A stretch of DNA of 64,000 nt, from contig NZ_BAAAZR010000002.1 in assembly GCF_039537005.1 (NCBI RefSeq), forward strand, positions 1,013,281 to 1,077,280, in the 5' to 3' direction. The position numbers were made by a program, and so were the translations under genes. The notes below the pieces were generated by a model. That model was not told where the DNA came from, did no database searches, and was given only the letters and a program-made list of their open reading frames with translations. Positions within the stretch are counted from its first letter, which is position 1, and each line of letters starts with the position of its first letter. Positions 49,348 through 59,122 of the stretch are shown here, piece by piece. Source of the stretch: Sphaerisporangium flaviroseum. GTDB taxonomy: Bacteria > Actinomycetota > Actinomycetes > Streptosporangiales > Streptosporangiaceae.

Positions 49348-50177
49348 TCGGCGTCAACACGTGGGTCTGGGTCTCGCCGCTCACCGATGACCTCCTGGCC
49401 GCACTCGCGCCGCGGATCGCGGAGTGGGGCTTCGACGTCGCCGAACTGCCGGTCGAGCACCCCGGTGACTGGGATCCGGAGCGGGCCGCGGCCCTCCTGG
49501 ACGGTCTCGGTCTCGGCGCCTCGGTGGTGCTCACGATGCCACCGGGACGCGAGCTCGTCGGCACCTCGCCGCAGGGCGTCCAGGAGACCCAGGACTATCT
49601 GCGGCACTGCGTGGATGTGGCGGTGACCGTCGGTGCGCCGGCGGTCAGCGGTCCCGCCTACGCCTCGGTCGGCCGGGCCTGGCGTATGAGCCCGGACGAG
49701 CGGCGGGCGCTCTACGCCGAGCTGAGGGAGAACCTGAAACCGGTCGTCGCCTACGCGGCGGAACGCGGGGTCCGGATCGGTGTCGAACCGCTCAACCGGT
49801 ACGAGACCAGCGTCATCAACACCGTCGAGCAGGCGCTCGAAGCACTCCCGGAGGAATGTGGGCTCGCCCTCGACACCTACCACATGAACATCGAGGAGAG
49901 GGATCCCCCGCGGGCCGTCCGGCTGGCGGGCGCCCGGATCGCGCACCTCCAGGTGTGCGGGACCGACCGCGGCGCCCCCGGCGGCGACCACTTCGACTGG
50001 CCGGGCTTCGCCGCGGCCGTCCGCGACGTGGGCTACCGCGGCCCGCTCGTGATCGAGTCCTTCACCGCCGGCAACCAGGCCATCGCCACCGCCGCATCCG
50101 TCTGGCGTCCCCTCGCCCCCAGCCAGGACGCCCTCGCGACCGAGGGCCTGGCCTTCCTCCGCACCCTCACGACGTGA
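49344..50177 (+). CDS. Sugar phosphate isomerase/epimerase (TIM barrel)
   Basis: The 277-aa product starts at GTG 49344 inside the stop of the binding-protein gene. It is an AP-endonuclease-2-like TIM barrel. Metal and catalytic residues are suggested by GVEPLNRYETSVINT (Glu), LALDTYHMNIEE (Asp, His) and GPLVIESFTAG (Glu). EPLNR is typical of the D-tagatose/D-psicose 3-epimerase group and of 3-keto-sugar isomerases. It probably acts in the cytoplasm on the imported sugar or its 3-keto derivative. Confidence 0.88.
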   Translation: MIGVNTWVWVSPLTDDLLAALAPRIAEWGFDVAELPVEHPGDWDPERAAALLDGLGLGASVVLTMPPGRELVGTSPQGVQETQDYLRHCVDVAVTVGAPAVSGPAYASVGRAWRMSPDERRALYAELRENLKPVVAYAAERGVRIGVEPLNRYETSVINTVEQALEALPEECGLALDTYHMNIEERDPPRAVRLAGARIAHLQVCGTDRGAPGGDHFDWPGFAAAVRDVGYRGPLVIESFTAGNQAIATAASVWRPLAPSQDALATEGLAFLRTLTT

Positions 50178-50247
50178 CCGACCGCCCGAGCCACGACGGC
50201 TCATCCCCTTCGCACCCCCAACTCCCACCATCCCGAGGAGACCATCC

Positions 50248-53200
50248 ATGCGAAGACCACGCCTGCTTCTCGCCCTCGTCGCGGCCCTGTCAGGGCTGCT
50301 GCTGTCGTTGACGCCGCCGGTGGCGAACGCGGCCGCCCCGCAGTTCAAGGTGCTGTTGTTCAGCAAGACCGCGAGCGGCGCCTACCGGCACGACTCCATC
50401 TCCGCCGGTATCACGATGTTCCAGCAGATGGCGACCGACAACAACTTCCAGCTCGACCGCAGCGAGGACTCCTCCGTCTTCACGTCGGCGACCCTGAACA
50501 CCTACGACGCGATCATCATGTTCCAGACCAGCGGCATGGTGTGGGACAACGACGCCCAGCGTCAGGCGTTCCAGGCCTACGTGCGCGCCGGGCACGGCGT
50601 CGTCGCGATCCACAACGCCACCGACATGAACATCGAGGCACAGTTCCCCTGGTGGGACCAGGTCGCGCTGGCCGGCGCGCACATGACCGCGCACTCGGCC
50701 ACCGTGCAGGGCACCGCCAAGGTGGCCGACAAGGTCCACCCCTCCACCAAGGGCCTGCCTGATCGATGGGTGCGCACCGAGGAGTGGTACAACTTCGACA
50801 AGAACATGCGCGGCTCGGTGCACGTGCTGGTGACCGCCGACGAGACCACCTATGACGCGGGGTCCAGCAGGATGGGCGCCGACCACCCGATCTCCTGGTG
50901 TCACAACCCGGAGGGCGGCCGGGTGTGGGCGACCGCGATGGGCCACCAGGCGTCCTCCTACTCTGAGACGCTGTTCAAGCAGCACCTGCTGGGTGGCGTG
51001 ACATGGGCGGCCGGCGCGGCGAACGGTGACTGCGGCGGCACGATCGCGGCCCGCTACCAGAAGGTGACCCTCGACGGCGCGCCGGACCAGCCGATGGAGC
51101 TGGACGTGGCCGCCGACGGCCGGGTCTTCTACATCTCGCGATCGGGCAAGGTGAACCTGATCCCCGCGGGCGGCGGGGCCACGCGCGTCATCGGCACCCT
51201 GTCGGTGTACGACGGCGGTGAGGACGGCGGGATCGGGCTGGCACTGGATCCGAACTTCGCCACCAACGGCTGGATCTACGTCAACTACTCGCCGTCCGGT
51301 GGCGGTGAGGTGAACCGTGTGTCGCGGTTCACCTTCAACGGCACCAGCCTCGACCTGGCGAGTGAGAAGAGGGTCATCGAGGTTCCGGCGTACCGCAACG
51401 TCGACGAGCCGGGCCACACCGGTGGCTACCTCGCGTTCGGCCCGGGCGGCAACCTGTACATCGGCCCGGGTGACGACACCAATCCCAACGGGTCCAGCGG
51501 CTACGCCCCGATCGACGAGCGGCAAGGCCGGGAGCACTTCGACGCCCAGCGGTCCTCTGCCAACACCAACGACCTGCGTGGCAAGATCCTGCGCATCCAC
51601 CCCGAGGCCGACGGCACCTACACGACCCCGTCCGGCAACATGTTCGCGCCGGGCACCGCGAGGACGCGGCCGGAGATCTACGCGATGGGCTTCCGCAACC
51701 CGTTCCGCTTCTCGGTCGACAAGGTCACCGGCTGGATCTCGGTGGGGGACTACGGTCCCGACGCGGGCAGCGCCAACGCCAACCGCGGCCCCGAGGGCAC
51801 GGTCGAGTGGAACCTCATCAAGCAGCCGGGCTTCTACGGCTGGCCCTACTGCGTCGGCAACAACATCCCGTTCAACGACTTCAACTTCGCCACCAACACC
51901 TCGGGGGCGAAGTTCAACTGCTCGGCGGCGGTCAACAACTCGCCCAACAACACCGGCCTGACGACCCTGCCCGCGGCCCAGCCCGCGACGGTGTGGTACA
52001 ACTACCACGCCTCGGCCGAGTTCCCCGAGATCAACTGCTGCGGCGGCGCGGGCCCGATGGGCGGGCCGTTCTACCGCTACGACGCGGCCAGCACCTCCGA
52101 CCGCAAGTTCCCCGAGTACTACAACGGCACGCCGTTCCTCTACGAATGGAGCCGCAACTTCGTCAAGGAGCTCCGCCTGGACTCCTCCGGCAACCTGCTG
52201 AAGATCAACCCCTTCGTGGCGCAGATCGCTCCGCACGCGCCGATCGACATGAAGTTCGGCCCGGACGGCGCACTGTACATGGCCGACTGGGGCAACGGCT
52301 TCGGCCACGCGAACACCGACGACAGCATCTACCGCATCGACTACGTGGTGGGAAGCCGCGCTCCCACGGCCAAGGCGAGCGCCAACCCCGACTCGGGCAA
52401 CGCGCCGCTCACGGTGGCGTTCTCCTCGGCCGGCTCGTCCGACCCCGACGGCGACCCGATCACCTACAGCTGGGACTTCGGCGACGGCGGGACCTCCACC
52501 AGCGCCAACCCGTCCCACACCTACTCCGCCAACGGCACCTACACCGTCAGGCTGACCGTACGGGACTCGACCGGGAAGACGGGCACCATCACGTTGTCCG
52601 TCGTCGTCGGCAACACCCGGCCCCGGATCGTCTTCTCGGCTCCGCCCGACGGCGGGTTCTTCGACTTCGGCGACACGATGCCCTACACCGTCACTGTCAC
52701 CGATCCCGAGGACGGCACCATCGACTGCGCCAGAGTCAACGTGATCACCGCGCTGGGCCATGACCAGCACGCCCACGACACCGGTCAGTACACCGGTTGC
52801 ACCGGGACGGTCACGACCACCGCCTCCGGCCACGACGAGGCCGCCAACGTCTACTACGCCCTGATCGCCGACTACACCGACAGGGGCGGCCTGAAGGGCA
52901 CCGCCGGCATCACGCTCCAGCCCAGGCACAAGCAGGCGGAGCACTTCACCGGCTCGTCCGGGATCCGGATCGTCGACCAGGCCGGAGCCGAGGGCGGCAG
53001 GCGCGTCGGCGACATCTCCAACAACGACTGGATCTCCTTCACACCGATCAACCTGTCCGGGATCGAGACGGTGTCCTTCCGCGTCTCCGCGCCGTCCAGC
53101 ACCGGGGCGTCCATCGAGCTGCGCGCCGACTCGCCGACCGGGACGCTCATCGCCTCCAGTTCCGTGCCGGCGACCGGAGGATGGGACACCTACGTGAACC

Positions 53201-53733
53201 TGCCCGCGGTGCGGGTCACCGACCCCGGTGGCACCCGCAACGTCTACGTCGTGTTCAAGGCGCCGACGGCGAACGCGTTCGACTTCGACTCGTTCACCGT
53301 CGCCGGCGGGTCGTCCAACCCGTCGCCCACGCCCACTCCGACCGCCCCGGGGAGCGCGAGCGCGCTGCGGGGTGTGGCGTCGAACCGGTGCCTGGACGTC
53401 AACGGCGCCTCACAGTCCAACGGCGCCCTGGCGCAGATCTGGGACTGCAACGGGCAGGCCAACCAGCAGTGGACCCCCACCGCCTCCGGTGAGCTGCGGG
53501 TCTACGGCAACAAGTGCCTGGACGTCAACGGCGCCGGCACCGCGGACGGCACCGCGGTGAACATCTGGGACTGCAACGGCCAGAACAACCAGAAATGGCG
53601 CCTCAACTCCGACGGCACCATCACCGCCATCGGGGCGAACAAGTGCCTGAACGTCAGCGGCACCGCCAACGGCACCAAGGCGCAGATCTGGACGTGCAAC
53701 GGCCAGAACAACCAGAAGTGGACCCGCGTCTGA
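50248..53733 (+). CDS. Large secreted ThuA/sugar dehydrogenase/PKD/CBM/ricin protein
   Basis: The 1161-aa protein has a signal peptide (LLLALVAALSGLLLSLTPPV). A ThuA-like domain follows (residues about 30-260; FSKTASGAYRHDSI, GHGVVAIHNATDMN), then a glucose/sorbosone dehydrogenase-like six-bladed propeller (about 265-700; GGEDGGIGLALDPNF, RNPFRFSVDKVTGW), a PKD domain (SSDPDGDPITYSWDFGDG), a CBM6-like module (AEHFTGSSGIRI to VYVVFKAP) and a C-terminal ricin-type beta-trefoil with QxW repeats (GQANQQW, GQNNQKW twice). It likely oxidises or processes a polymeric sugar outside the cell for the adjacent importer. GAGGAGA lies 8 nt before the ATG. Confidence 0.9.
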   Translation: MRRPRLLLALVAALSGLLLSLTPPVANAAAPQFKVLLFSKTASGAYRHDSISAGITMFQQMATDNNFQLDRSEDSSVFTSATLNTYDAIIMFQTSGMVWDNDAQRQAFQAYVRAGHGVVAIHNATDMNIEAQFPWWDQVALAGAHMTAHSATVQGTAKVADKVHPSTKGLPDRWVRTEEWYNFDKNMRGSVHVLVTADETTYDAGSSRMGADHPISWCHNPEGGRVWATAMGHQASSYSETLFKQHLLGGVTWAAGAANGDCGGTIAARYQKVTLDGAPDQPMELDVAADGRVFYISRSGKVNLIPAGGGATRVIGTLSVYDGGEDGGIGLALDPNFATNGWIYVNYSPSGGGEVNRVSRFTFNGTSLDLASEKRVIEVPAYRNVDEPGHTGGYLAFGPGGNLYIGPGDDTNPNGSSGYAPIDERQGREHFDAQRSSANTNDLRGKILRIHPEADGTYTTPSGNMFAPGTARTRPEIYAMGFRNPFRFSVDKVTGWISVGDYGPDAGSANANRGPEGTVEWNLIKQPGFYGWPYCVGNNIPFNDFNFATNTSGAKFNCSAAVNNSPNNTGLTTLPAAQPATVWYNYHASAEFPEINCCGGAGPMGGPFYRYDAASTSDRKFPEYYNGTPFLYEWSRNFVKELRLDSSGNLLKINPFVAQIAPHAPIDMKFGPDGALYMADWGNGFGHANTDDSIYRIDYVVGSRAPTAKASANPDSGNAPLTVAFSSAGSSDPDGDPITYSWDFGDGGTSTSANPSHTYSANGTYTVRLTVRDSTGKTGTITLSVVVGNTRPRIVFSAPPDGGFFDFGDTMPYTVTVTDPEDGTIDCARVNVITALGHDQHAHDTGQYTGCTGTVTTTASGHDEAANVYYALIADYTDRGGLKGTAGITLQPRHKQAEHFTGSSGIRIVDQAGAEGGRRVGDISNNDWISFTPINLSGIETVSFRVSAPSSTGASIELRADSPTGTLIASSSVPATGGWDTYVNLPAVRVTDPGGTRNVYVVFKAPTANAFDFDSFTVAGGSSNPSPTPTPTAPGSASALRGVASNRCLDVNGASQSNGALAQIWDCNGQANQQWTPTASGELRVYGNKCLDVNGAGTADGTAVNIWDCNGQNNQKWRLNSDGTITAIGANKCLNVSGTANGTKAQIWTCNGQNNQKWTRV

Positions 53734-53752
53734 CCGCGATGTGAGGCCCCGA

Positions 53753-53786
53753 NNNNNNNNNNNNNNNNNNNNNNNNNNNNNNNNNN
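53753..53786. other. Assembly gap (34 N)
   Basis: Unknown bases; the true distance and adjacency of the two sides are not established. Confidence 0.99.
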
Positions 53787-53803
53787 GGGCCGGCTCCGGC
53801 GGT

Positions 53804-54094
53804 CTAACGCGGCTTCGCGTATCTCGTCGGAGTTTCCTTTTTCTTCCGGGCCCAAAAGCGGGCCGTAAGGGCCCTGGTCGTGCGCAGCAGGGCGGTGGTG
53901 AGGTTGGGGCCGGCCAGGTCCAGGCGCTTCCAGTCGGTGACCGCCCGCAGCACCGCCAGGCGATGGATGCCGTCCTCGCCACGGGAGGGATCCAGCACGC
54001 GCACGATGTCGTCGACGGCGACCATGAACCGTCCCATCAGCGGCTGCCCTGTGGTCAAAGCGGCGTGCAGGTCGGCGTAGACCGGCTCGGCCAT
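53804..54094 (-). CDS. Hypothetical protein or fragment (96 aa)
   Basis: A minus-strand frame from ATG 54094 reads MAEPVYADLHAALTTGQPLM, then VDDIVRVLDPSRGEDGIHRL and a helical, basic end. It lacks a clear ribosome site and borders the assembly gap. It may be the C-terminal fragment of a larger protein. No family recognised. Confidence 0.4.
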   Translation of the reverse strand: MAEPVYADLHAALTTGQPLMGRFMVAVDDIVRVLDPSRGEDGIHRLAVLRAVTDWKRLDLAGPNLTTALLRTTRALTARFWARKKKETPTRYAKPR

Positions 54095-54355
54095 CACCCG
54101 TGCATGTGCCGAAAGGGGACGGCCATGGCTAACTACACAACGTAAGCGCACTACCACGTGGGTGAAGTACGTGCTACCGAACCCGACGAGCTGAGGTCGA
54201 CGCCGGCAAGTCCGCACGCAACTCAAGCGCGAGCTCAGCAAGGAACAGCGGCAGTGGGATGACGCCGCCAAGGCGAACGAAGGGGAGGGAGCCACATGTG
54301 CGCGGCATCGCTTTCCACTATCGAAACCTTATGGCACTGCCCGTTGTGCTTCCTA

Positions 54356-54823
54356 TCAGGCTCGTTTGACCTCAGTGACTTCGCCAATAATGATTACCGT
54401 GCCGTCCGGACCGCTCGGCAGGCACCCCTCGGGAATTTTGATGCCTGCTGGTGGATCCTTACGCCAAGTGGAAGCGCCGCCGCCACCTGTGATCTTGTCA
54501 CCTTCCAATACAAGACCTATGCCGGGCACATCCACCCCACGTCTCTTGCCATCGATGATAGGCCGAGTTCCTTCGGGCCATACGGGTGTCGCCTGCGGAT
54601 CTCCAGGACCAGGCATCACCAGTCTGAGACATCTACTTTGGGCGTCATACTTCAGCGTGCCCATGATGATGGCCGTCATGGAGATCGAAGAGCTGTGGAC
54701 GATGACGAGGGGGTCCTTTCCTTCTATGCTTAGTTTACTGTTGGAGCAGCTGGCGGTAGGTATCAAAAAGGACGCTAAAGTGATCAGCCACGCATATCTC
54801 TTTATCTGATTATTTATGTGCAT
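54356..54823 (-). CDS. Hypothetical lipoprotein
   Basis: The 155-aa product has a lipoprotein signal (IKRYAWLITLASFLIPTASC) and a beta-rich domain with RCLRLVMPGPGDPQATPVW and VPGIGLVLEGDKITGGGG. The DNA is lower in GC than most of the window. It lies downstream of the secreted S1 protease gene on the same strand but behind a strong terminator, so it is probably transcribed on its own. Function unknown. Confidence 0.65.
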   Translation of the reverse strand: MHINNQIKRYAWLITLASFLIPTASCSNSKLSIEGKDPLVIVHSSSISMTAIIMGTLKYDAQSRCLRLVMPGPGDPQATPVWPEGTRPIIDGKRRGVDVPGIGLVLEGDKITGGGGASTWRKDPPAGIKIPEGCLPSGPDGTVIIIGEVTEVKRA

Positions 54824-54844
54824 CACATCATTAAACCACGTACG

Positions 54845-54886
54845 GGGTGGGCGCGGCTATCCCTGCAGGGTTAGCCGCGCCCACCC
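54845..54886 (-). terminator. Strong terminator after the S1 protease gene
   Basis: A perfect 15-bp stem encloses a 12-nt loop that itself contains CCCTGCAGGG. It begins 60 bp beyond the protease stop codon. Confidence 0.8.
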
Positions 54887-54946
54887 TCACACAGCCGCTA
54901 CCTCATTAGCAGTGTTTTACCTGCTTATTGGGTGACGGCATCAGCC

Positions 54947-56398
54947 TCAGCATGTGGAGCATGTCCAGATGTTCCAGTTGCTGCCTAGCCCAGTCGAGTC
55001 GTTGACGCGATCTGCAGCCACGAAGTACGCCGAAGTGTCGAACAGGGTGTTACTTTGTGCGGAGGTGACCCCCCATGCCCTGTTCCCGTAGTACAGCGGC
55101 CCCCCACTGTCTCCCGGGTCCGCTATGTCATCGGTAACAATATTTCCCTTGTATGTCTTGCCATCGGTGATCCAGTCCTCGTCAGTGATATCGGCGCTCG
55201 TGTCGGTGATGTTATCGCAGGTGGCGCCTGAGGTTCTGCCGAACTTGCAGACTAATTGTCCGACGACGGGCGATGTTCCCACGTCATGGGCGTATCTGGG
55301 GAGGTTCCAGTCATAGTAGAACGTGCGGGTTTGTGTCATTGACGTTGTGCTGCTTTTATCGTATCTGGCCAGATCGTAATCTTCCGCACGGAACCATCGC
55401 GACAGCGTCGTGGTGTCGGTGTCGTAATTGGGGTGGTTACGATATGTATAGTATTGACTACCGTCAGCACAGTGTCGTGCAGTGAGGCTGCCCTTGGCGC
55501 CGGTAGACGAAATAACGTTAAATCCGTTTGTGCAAAGGTTGGATCCGCTGAGTAACCCGCCGCCACGAATATACTGGTCGGTTTTGTCGAGCTGTAGGTT
55601 GTCATCGAGCTGAATGTTGATCTTGATAATGGGGTTATCTGGAGGAGAAGGCTGAAGTGACGTGGCCATGCGCGAACGCGCTGCGTCGTTGGATGGTTTC
55701 TCCTTCAACTTCACAGTGATGTTCACTTCGCCAGTTTCGGTGTTGTATTTGCCTACCATCGAAGCAACCTTCCCGCTTCGGTGGAGGCTGAGAACTGCCC
55801 GTTCTTTTGCCGCCTGCAACTCTGCTTCGGAGAATCCGCGTCCAGGGAAGAGCCTTACTTCTACCGGTAGAGTTCTCGCGAGTTCGAGCGCCTTGGCTGG
55901 CACCTCGCCCTTGAAGCCGAGACGGACTCCGTGACCCTCATTCACTATGGCGATGTCGGCGAAGTTTTCGGAGAACTCCGAGCGCAGTTGGGCGGCCACG
56001 GCATTGATCGCAGGGCTCCAGGCGTAGCGCTCGATGGCCTCCTCTAGGGAGATCTTTTTTGATTGCGCGTACCGGTTGAGATCGATGAGTTCAGAGAATG
56101 GAATGCCGTCGACCTTAATGGTTGGGTCGGGGACAGGGCCGTCAGGCATCTGGCTCTGCAACGGCGGATTGTTCTTTACCTCCTTGGCTGCATGCCTGTC
56201 AAGGGCTTGCTTCAGAGAGATGCCCTGCGCTTCGGCCTCCTTGGAGAGCTTGTCCAAAGTGGGATACTCAGCCCTGGGCTGCTGGTCCCGAGACAGAACG
56301 ATCGGATCCTTGGCGACGCTTGTCTGCGCTGAGGCGAAACCAGGGCTCAGAGGGATGGCGATCGTGAGGGCTGCTGCAAATGCTAGTCCGCTCTTCAT
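54947..56398 (-). CDS. Secreted trypsin-like (S1) protease with propeptide
   Basis: The 483-aa product has a signal peptide (MKSGLAFAAALTIAIPLSPG) and a propeptide-like region (residues about 30-260). Its C-terminal serine protease domain has the triad in SLTARHCADG (His), EDYDLARYD (Asp) and DPGDSGGPLYYG (Ser), as in streptogrisin/alpha-lytic-type enzymes. Cys pairs (NLCTNGF with RHCAD; VCKFGRTSGATC) fit the usual disulfides. AAAGG precedes the ATG by 7 nt. GC content is below that of its neighbours, suggesting later acquisition. Confidence 0.85.
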   Translation of the reverse strand: MKSGLAFAAALTIAIPLSPGFASAQTSVAKDPIVLSRDQQPRAEYPTLDKLSKEAEAQGISLKQALDRHAAKEVKNNPPLQSQMPDGPVPDPTIKVDGIPFSELIDLNRYAQSKKISLEEAIERYAWSPAINAVAAQLRSEFSENFADIAIVNEGHGVRLGFKGEVPAKALELARTLPVEVRLFPGRGFSEAELQAAKERAVLSLHRSGKVASMVGKYNTETGEVNITVKLKEKPSNDAARSRMATSLQPSPPDNPIIKINIQLDDNLQLDKTDQYIRGGGLLSGSNLCTNGFNVISSTGAKGSLTARHCADGSQYYTYRNHPNYDTDTTTLSRWFRAEDYDLARYDKSSTTSMTQTRTFYYDWNLPRYAHDVGTSPVVGQLVCKFGRTSGATCDNITDTSADITDEDWITDGKTYKGNIVTDDIADPGDSGGPLYYGNRAWGVTSAQSNTLFDTSAYFVAADRVNDSTGLGSNWNIWTCSTC

Positions 56399-57138
56399 GC
56401 AGGCCTTTCTTCTGATATCAGGAATTAGGTGTCCCGAAGTTGCCTATTACGTGGGACCGAAATGCATGAGGCGTCCATGCCAAACGTTGCGCTGTCGCGC
56501 TGAGACAACCTTCACCTGATGGTCGCGGCGTGCTAGATCAGCATTGAAAGATTTTCGACAGTTGTCAATGGAAAATATTGAGCACACTGTAGGAATGCCT
56601 GTTAGTACTCTGTGTGATGACGAGGTCCTTCAGGGGCCATGGCCGGGATAGTCCGCGGTTTCCTGTGCATATGGCGAAGAAGTCTTCGTGGGGGTGCCTC
56701 TGTGCCTGATCGACGCCATCCCTTCTTGCGATCCCGGTCACGCCGCAGGGCCGTCCGCCGAGGGAACGCCAACGCCCCGCCGTGTGCCGGCGTGGTAAGG
56801 GCGGCGGGAGGCTCGTGTGGTAGAGCGCGGCGCGGATCTCCTCATCGCCGCACTCGGCGCATCCCTCGGGGTGAGCACCATTCGGCGGCCTGAGAGGCGG
56901 TGTAGCCGGGCGCCCGCCGACTCGGTGACCCTCGGCCCTCGTCCGTGAGCGACTGGCGCCCGGCCGCCGCCCCGATGTCGGCAACGAGGATCCGGCCTGC
57001 GCCGCAGCGCGTGCGGCGGCGATGAGCTGGGTTTGGGCATCGCGGATCCTGACAATCACGCGAGCACTTTGACAGACGGGGCGAACCTTGCCTGTCACGG
57101 CATTAGGTAGGGTGGGAATGGGCCTGACGATCGCCCTG
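56399..57138. other. 740-bp region without a supported gene
   Basis: Minus-strand frames here are long but have no recognisable domain or consistent ribosome site. I see only the promoter-proximal AT-rich leader of the protease gene and possible remnants next to the IS element. Confidence 0.5.
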
Positions 57139-58113
57139 GGCAGTGTCCCGCGGATCATTTGACTGGGTCGCGGAGCCAGATGCGGATCGAGGCGACGTCG
57201 ATGGTGCCCTGGTAGATGCGTTCTCTCTTGTCGTAGCGCGTGGCGACCGCGCGGGAGTTCTTAAGCTTGTTGAAGCAGCGTTCGACGGTGTTGCGTTCGG
57301 TGTAGCGGTCGCGGTCGAACGCTGGTGGCCGGCCTCCGGACGAGCCTCGTCTGCGCCGGTTGGCCTTCTGGTCCTCCTTGACCGGGATGACCGCCTGGAT
57401 GCCGCGTCTGCGCAGATAGGCCCGGTTAGCGCAAGAGGAGTAGGCCTTATCGGCCATCACGGCACCGGGCCTGCGACGCGGACGTCCCAGACCACGGCGC
57501 GGAATACGAACAACCTCCATCAGCGGGATGAACCGCGGGGAGTCACCGTGCTGTCCCGGACTGGTCAGCCGGGCGATCGGCCGGCACCGCCGGTCCGCGA
57601 CCAGGTGAATCTTCGTACTCAGCCCTCCCCGGGACCGGCCCAACGCCTCCCGGCCGACCGAATTCTTGTCATTCGATCCAGCCCCCCGCACGGTCATCAG
57701 CGGCCGGAGCCCGCCGGGCCCCAGCCGCGTGCTGATGCGCACGAGCGATGGTCGAATCCGCACTCACCGTCCAGTCCTTGCCCTCGGCCTCATCACACCC
57801 GGCCCGCAGCCCATCGAGGATCCTGGCCCACGTCCCGTCCAGTGACCAGCGACGATGCCGGTTATAGACCGTCTTCCAGTTCCCATAACAGCCAGGCAGA
57901 TCACGCCAAGGACCGCTCGTACGGGTCCGGAAGAACACACCATTGATCACCATCCGATGATCAGCCCACCGGCCACCACGCCGCGGCCTCATCGACGGCA
58001 GCAACACCTCCAACCGAGCCCATTCACCATCGGTCAGATCGTGCCGCTTCAACCGCTCCTCATCCACAGAACTGATCTACCAGACAAACCAAACCAAGAT
58101 CTACGACGCTGCC
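57139..58113 (-). mobile_element. IS5-family insertion sequence
   Basis: The left end GGCAGTGTCCCGCGGATCAT matches, imperfectly and inverted, the right end AAGATCTACGACGCTGCC at 58096-58113. The element holds one transposase gene in two overlapping frames. Target duplication could not be fixed by eye. Confidence 0.7.
57155..58067 (-). CDS. IS5-family DDE transposase, two overlapping frames
   Basis: The first frame (58067-57669) starts MDEERLKRHDLTDGEWARLE and contains DWTVSADSTIARAHQH with the first Asp. The second frame (to 57155) supplies VMADKAYSS (second Asp) and ERNTVERCFNKLKNSRAVAT (Glu). The frames overlap at a run of six Gs (57682-57687, as C on the plus strand), a likely ribosomal slippage site used in this family. 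An intact fused product would be about 300 aa. Confidence 0.85.
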
Positions 58114-58121
58114 TGGCGGCT

Positions 58122-58427
58122 TCATCGGATCCACAGCCTGCGGTGCCACCACGGACCTCCCGGATCGGCGAAAGGATCGGGCAGCGTACGCGCGAATGCC
58201 ATCCTGTCGATCGGACGCACGGCCGCGGCGAGGACGCCGGCCGCTCTCGGCGGCAGCGCGCGGACGGCCTCCTCGATCACGTCGCGGGTGTACGGCGGGT
58301 CGTCCCACCTGTGGCCGACCTCCACCATCATGAACTCAGGCGAGGCGTATGGAGCACAGCGCGCGTGTTGTTTCCACGCCCCCAGGGCACGCTCAACGGC
58401 GTCTTTATCCAGCTTCTTCTTCTCCAT
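58122..58427 (-). CDS. Hypothetical protein (101 aa)
   Basis: The frame starts MEKKKLDKDAVERALGAWKQ with AGGG upstream and continues with ASPEFMMVEVGHRWDDPPYT and AVRPIDRMAFARTLPDP, ending HRRLWIR. It looks like a normal cytoplasmic protein by composition but matches no family I know. It sits between the complete IS and the inverted IS fragment. Confidence 0.55.
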   Translation of the reverse strand: MEKKKLDKDAVERALGAWKQHARCAPYASPEFMMVEVGHRWDDPPYTRDVIEEAVRALPPRAAGVLAAAVRPIDRMAFARTLPDPFADPGGPWWHRRLWIR

Positions 58428-58704
58428 GGCCCTGACCTGCCGGTATATGGACAAGGGCAGTATCGACCGCGAGGGCCAGAGAGGACCCGGTGAACGCGGG
58501 TGCAGGGGCAGTTCCGCCCGTATGGCGGCGGGGCGCCTACGCGGCATGACCCTTTGTGTAGATCCTCATGCGGCACATCTTCGACCGGGCCGAGCCCGAT
58601 CGTCAAGCCACTTCGCGCGCCGGATCGCGGCTGGGTTCGCCACATGCCATCGGCGTTCTCAACTCGACGACATCCTCGGCCGCCTCGCGGCCAGCGCCGA
58701 CGCC

Positions 58705-59003
58705 CTCTTGCGCTAACCGGGCCTATCTGCGCAGACGCGGCATCCAGGCGGTCATCCCGGTCAAGGAGGACCAGAAGGCCAACCGGCGCAGACGAGGCTC
58801 GTCCGGAGGCCGGCCACCAGCGTTCGACCGCGACCGCTACACCGAACGCAACACCGTCGAACGCTGCTTCAACAAGCTTAAGAACTCCCGCGCGGTCGCC
58901 ACGCGCTACGACAAGAGAGAACGCATCTACCAGGGCACCATCGACGTCGCCTCGATCCGCATCTGGCTCCGCGACCCAGTCAAATGATCCGCGGGACACT
59001 GCC
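58705..59003 (+). mobile_element. 299-bp inverted fragment of the same IS
   Basis: This segment is, by eye, identical to the reverse complement of 57139-57437. It contains the last 92 codons or so of the transposase (RAYLRRRGIQAVIPVKEDQK on) and the terminal sequence, but no 5' part. It is a remnant of a second, oppositely oriented copy. Confidence 0.85.
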
Positions 59004-59122
59004 TAGCATGGTCGATGACGGCGAACGGGTCGCCCTGCGAGGTCACCAGCGGATCCGGGACTGGGGACCCGGGCACGCAGGTGGGCTCGATCAGCGTCCG
59101 GCATCTGTCGAGGGGGGCATGA

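Noticed and set aside
56565..57158. 197-codon minus-strand frame beside the IS
   Set aside because: It starts within the IS terminal sequence and shows no domain; it contains a CAEC motif but no consistent coding pattern.
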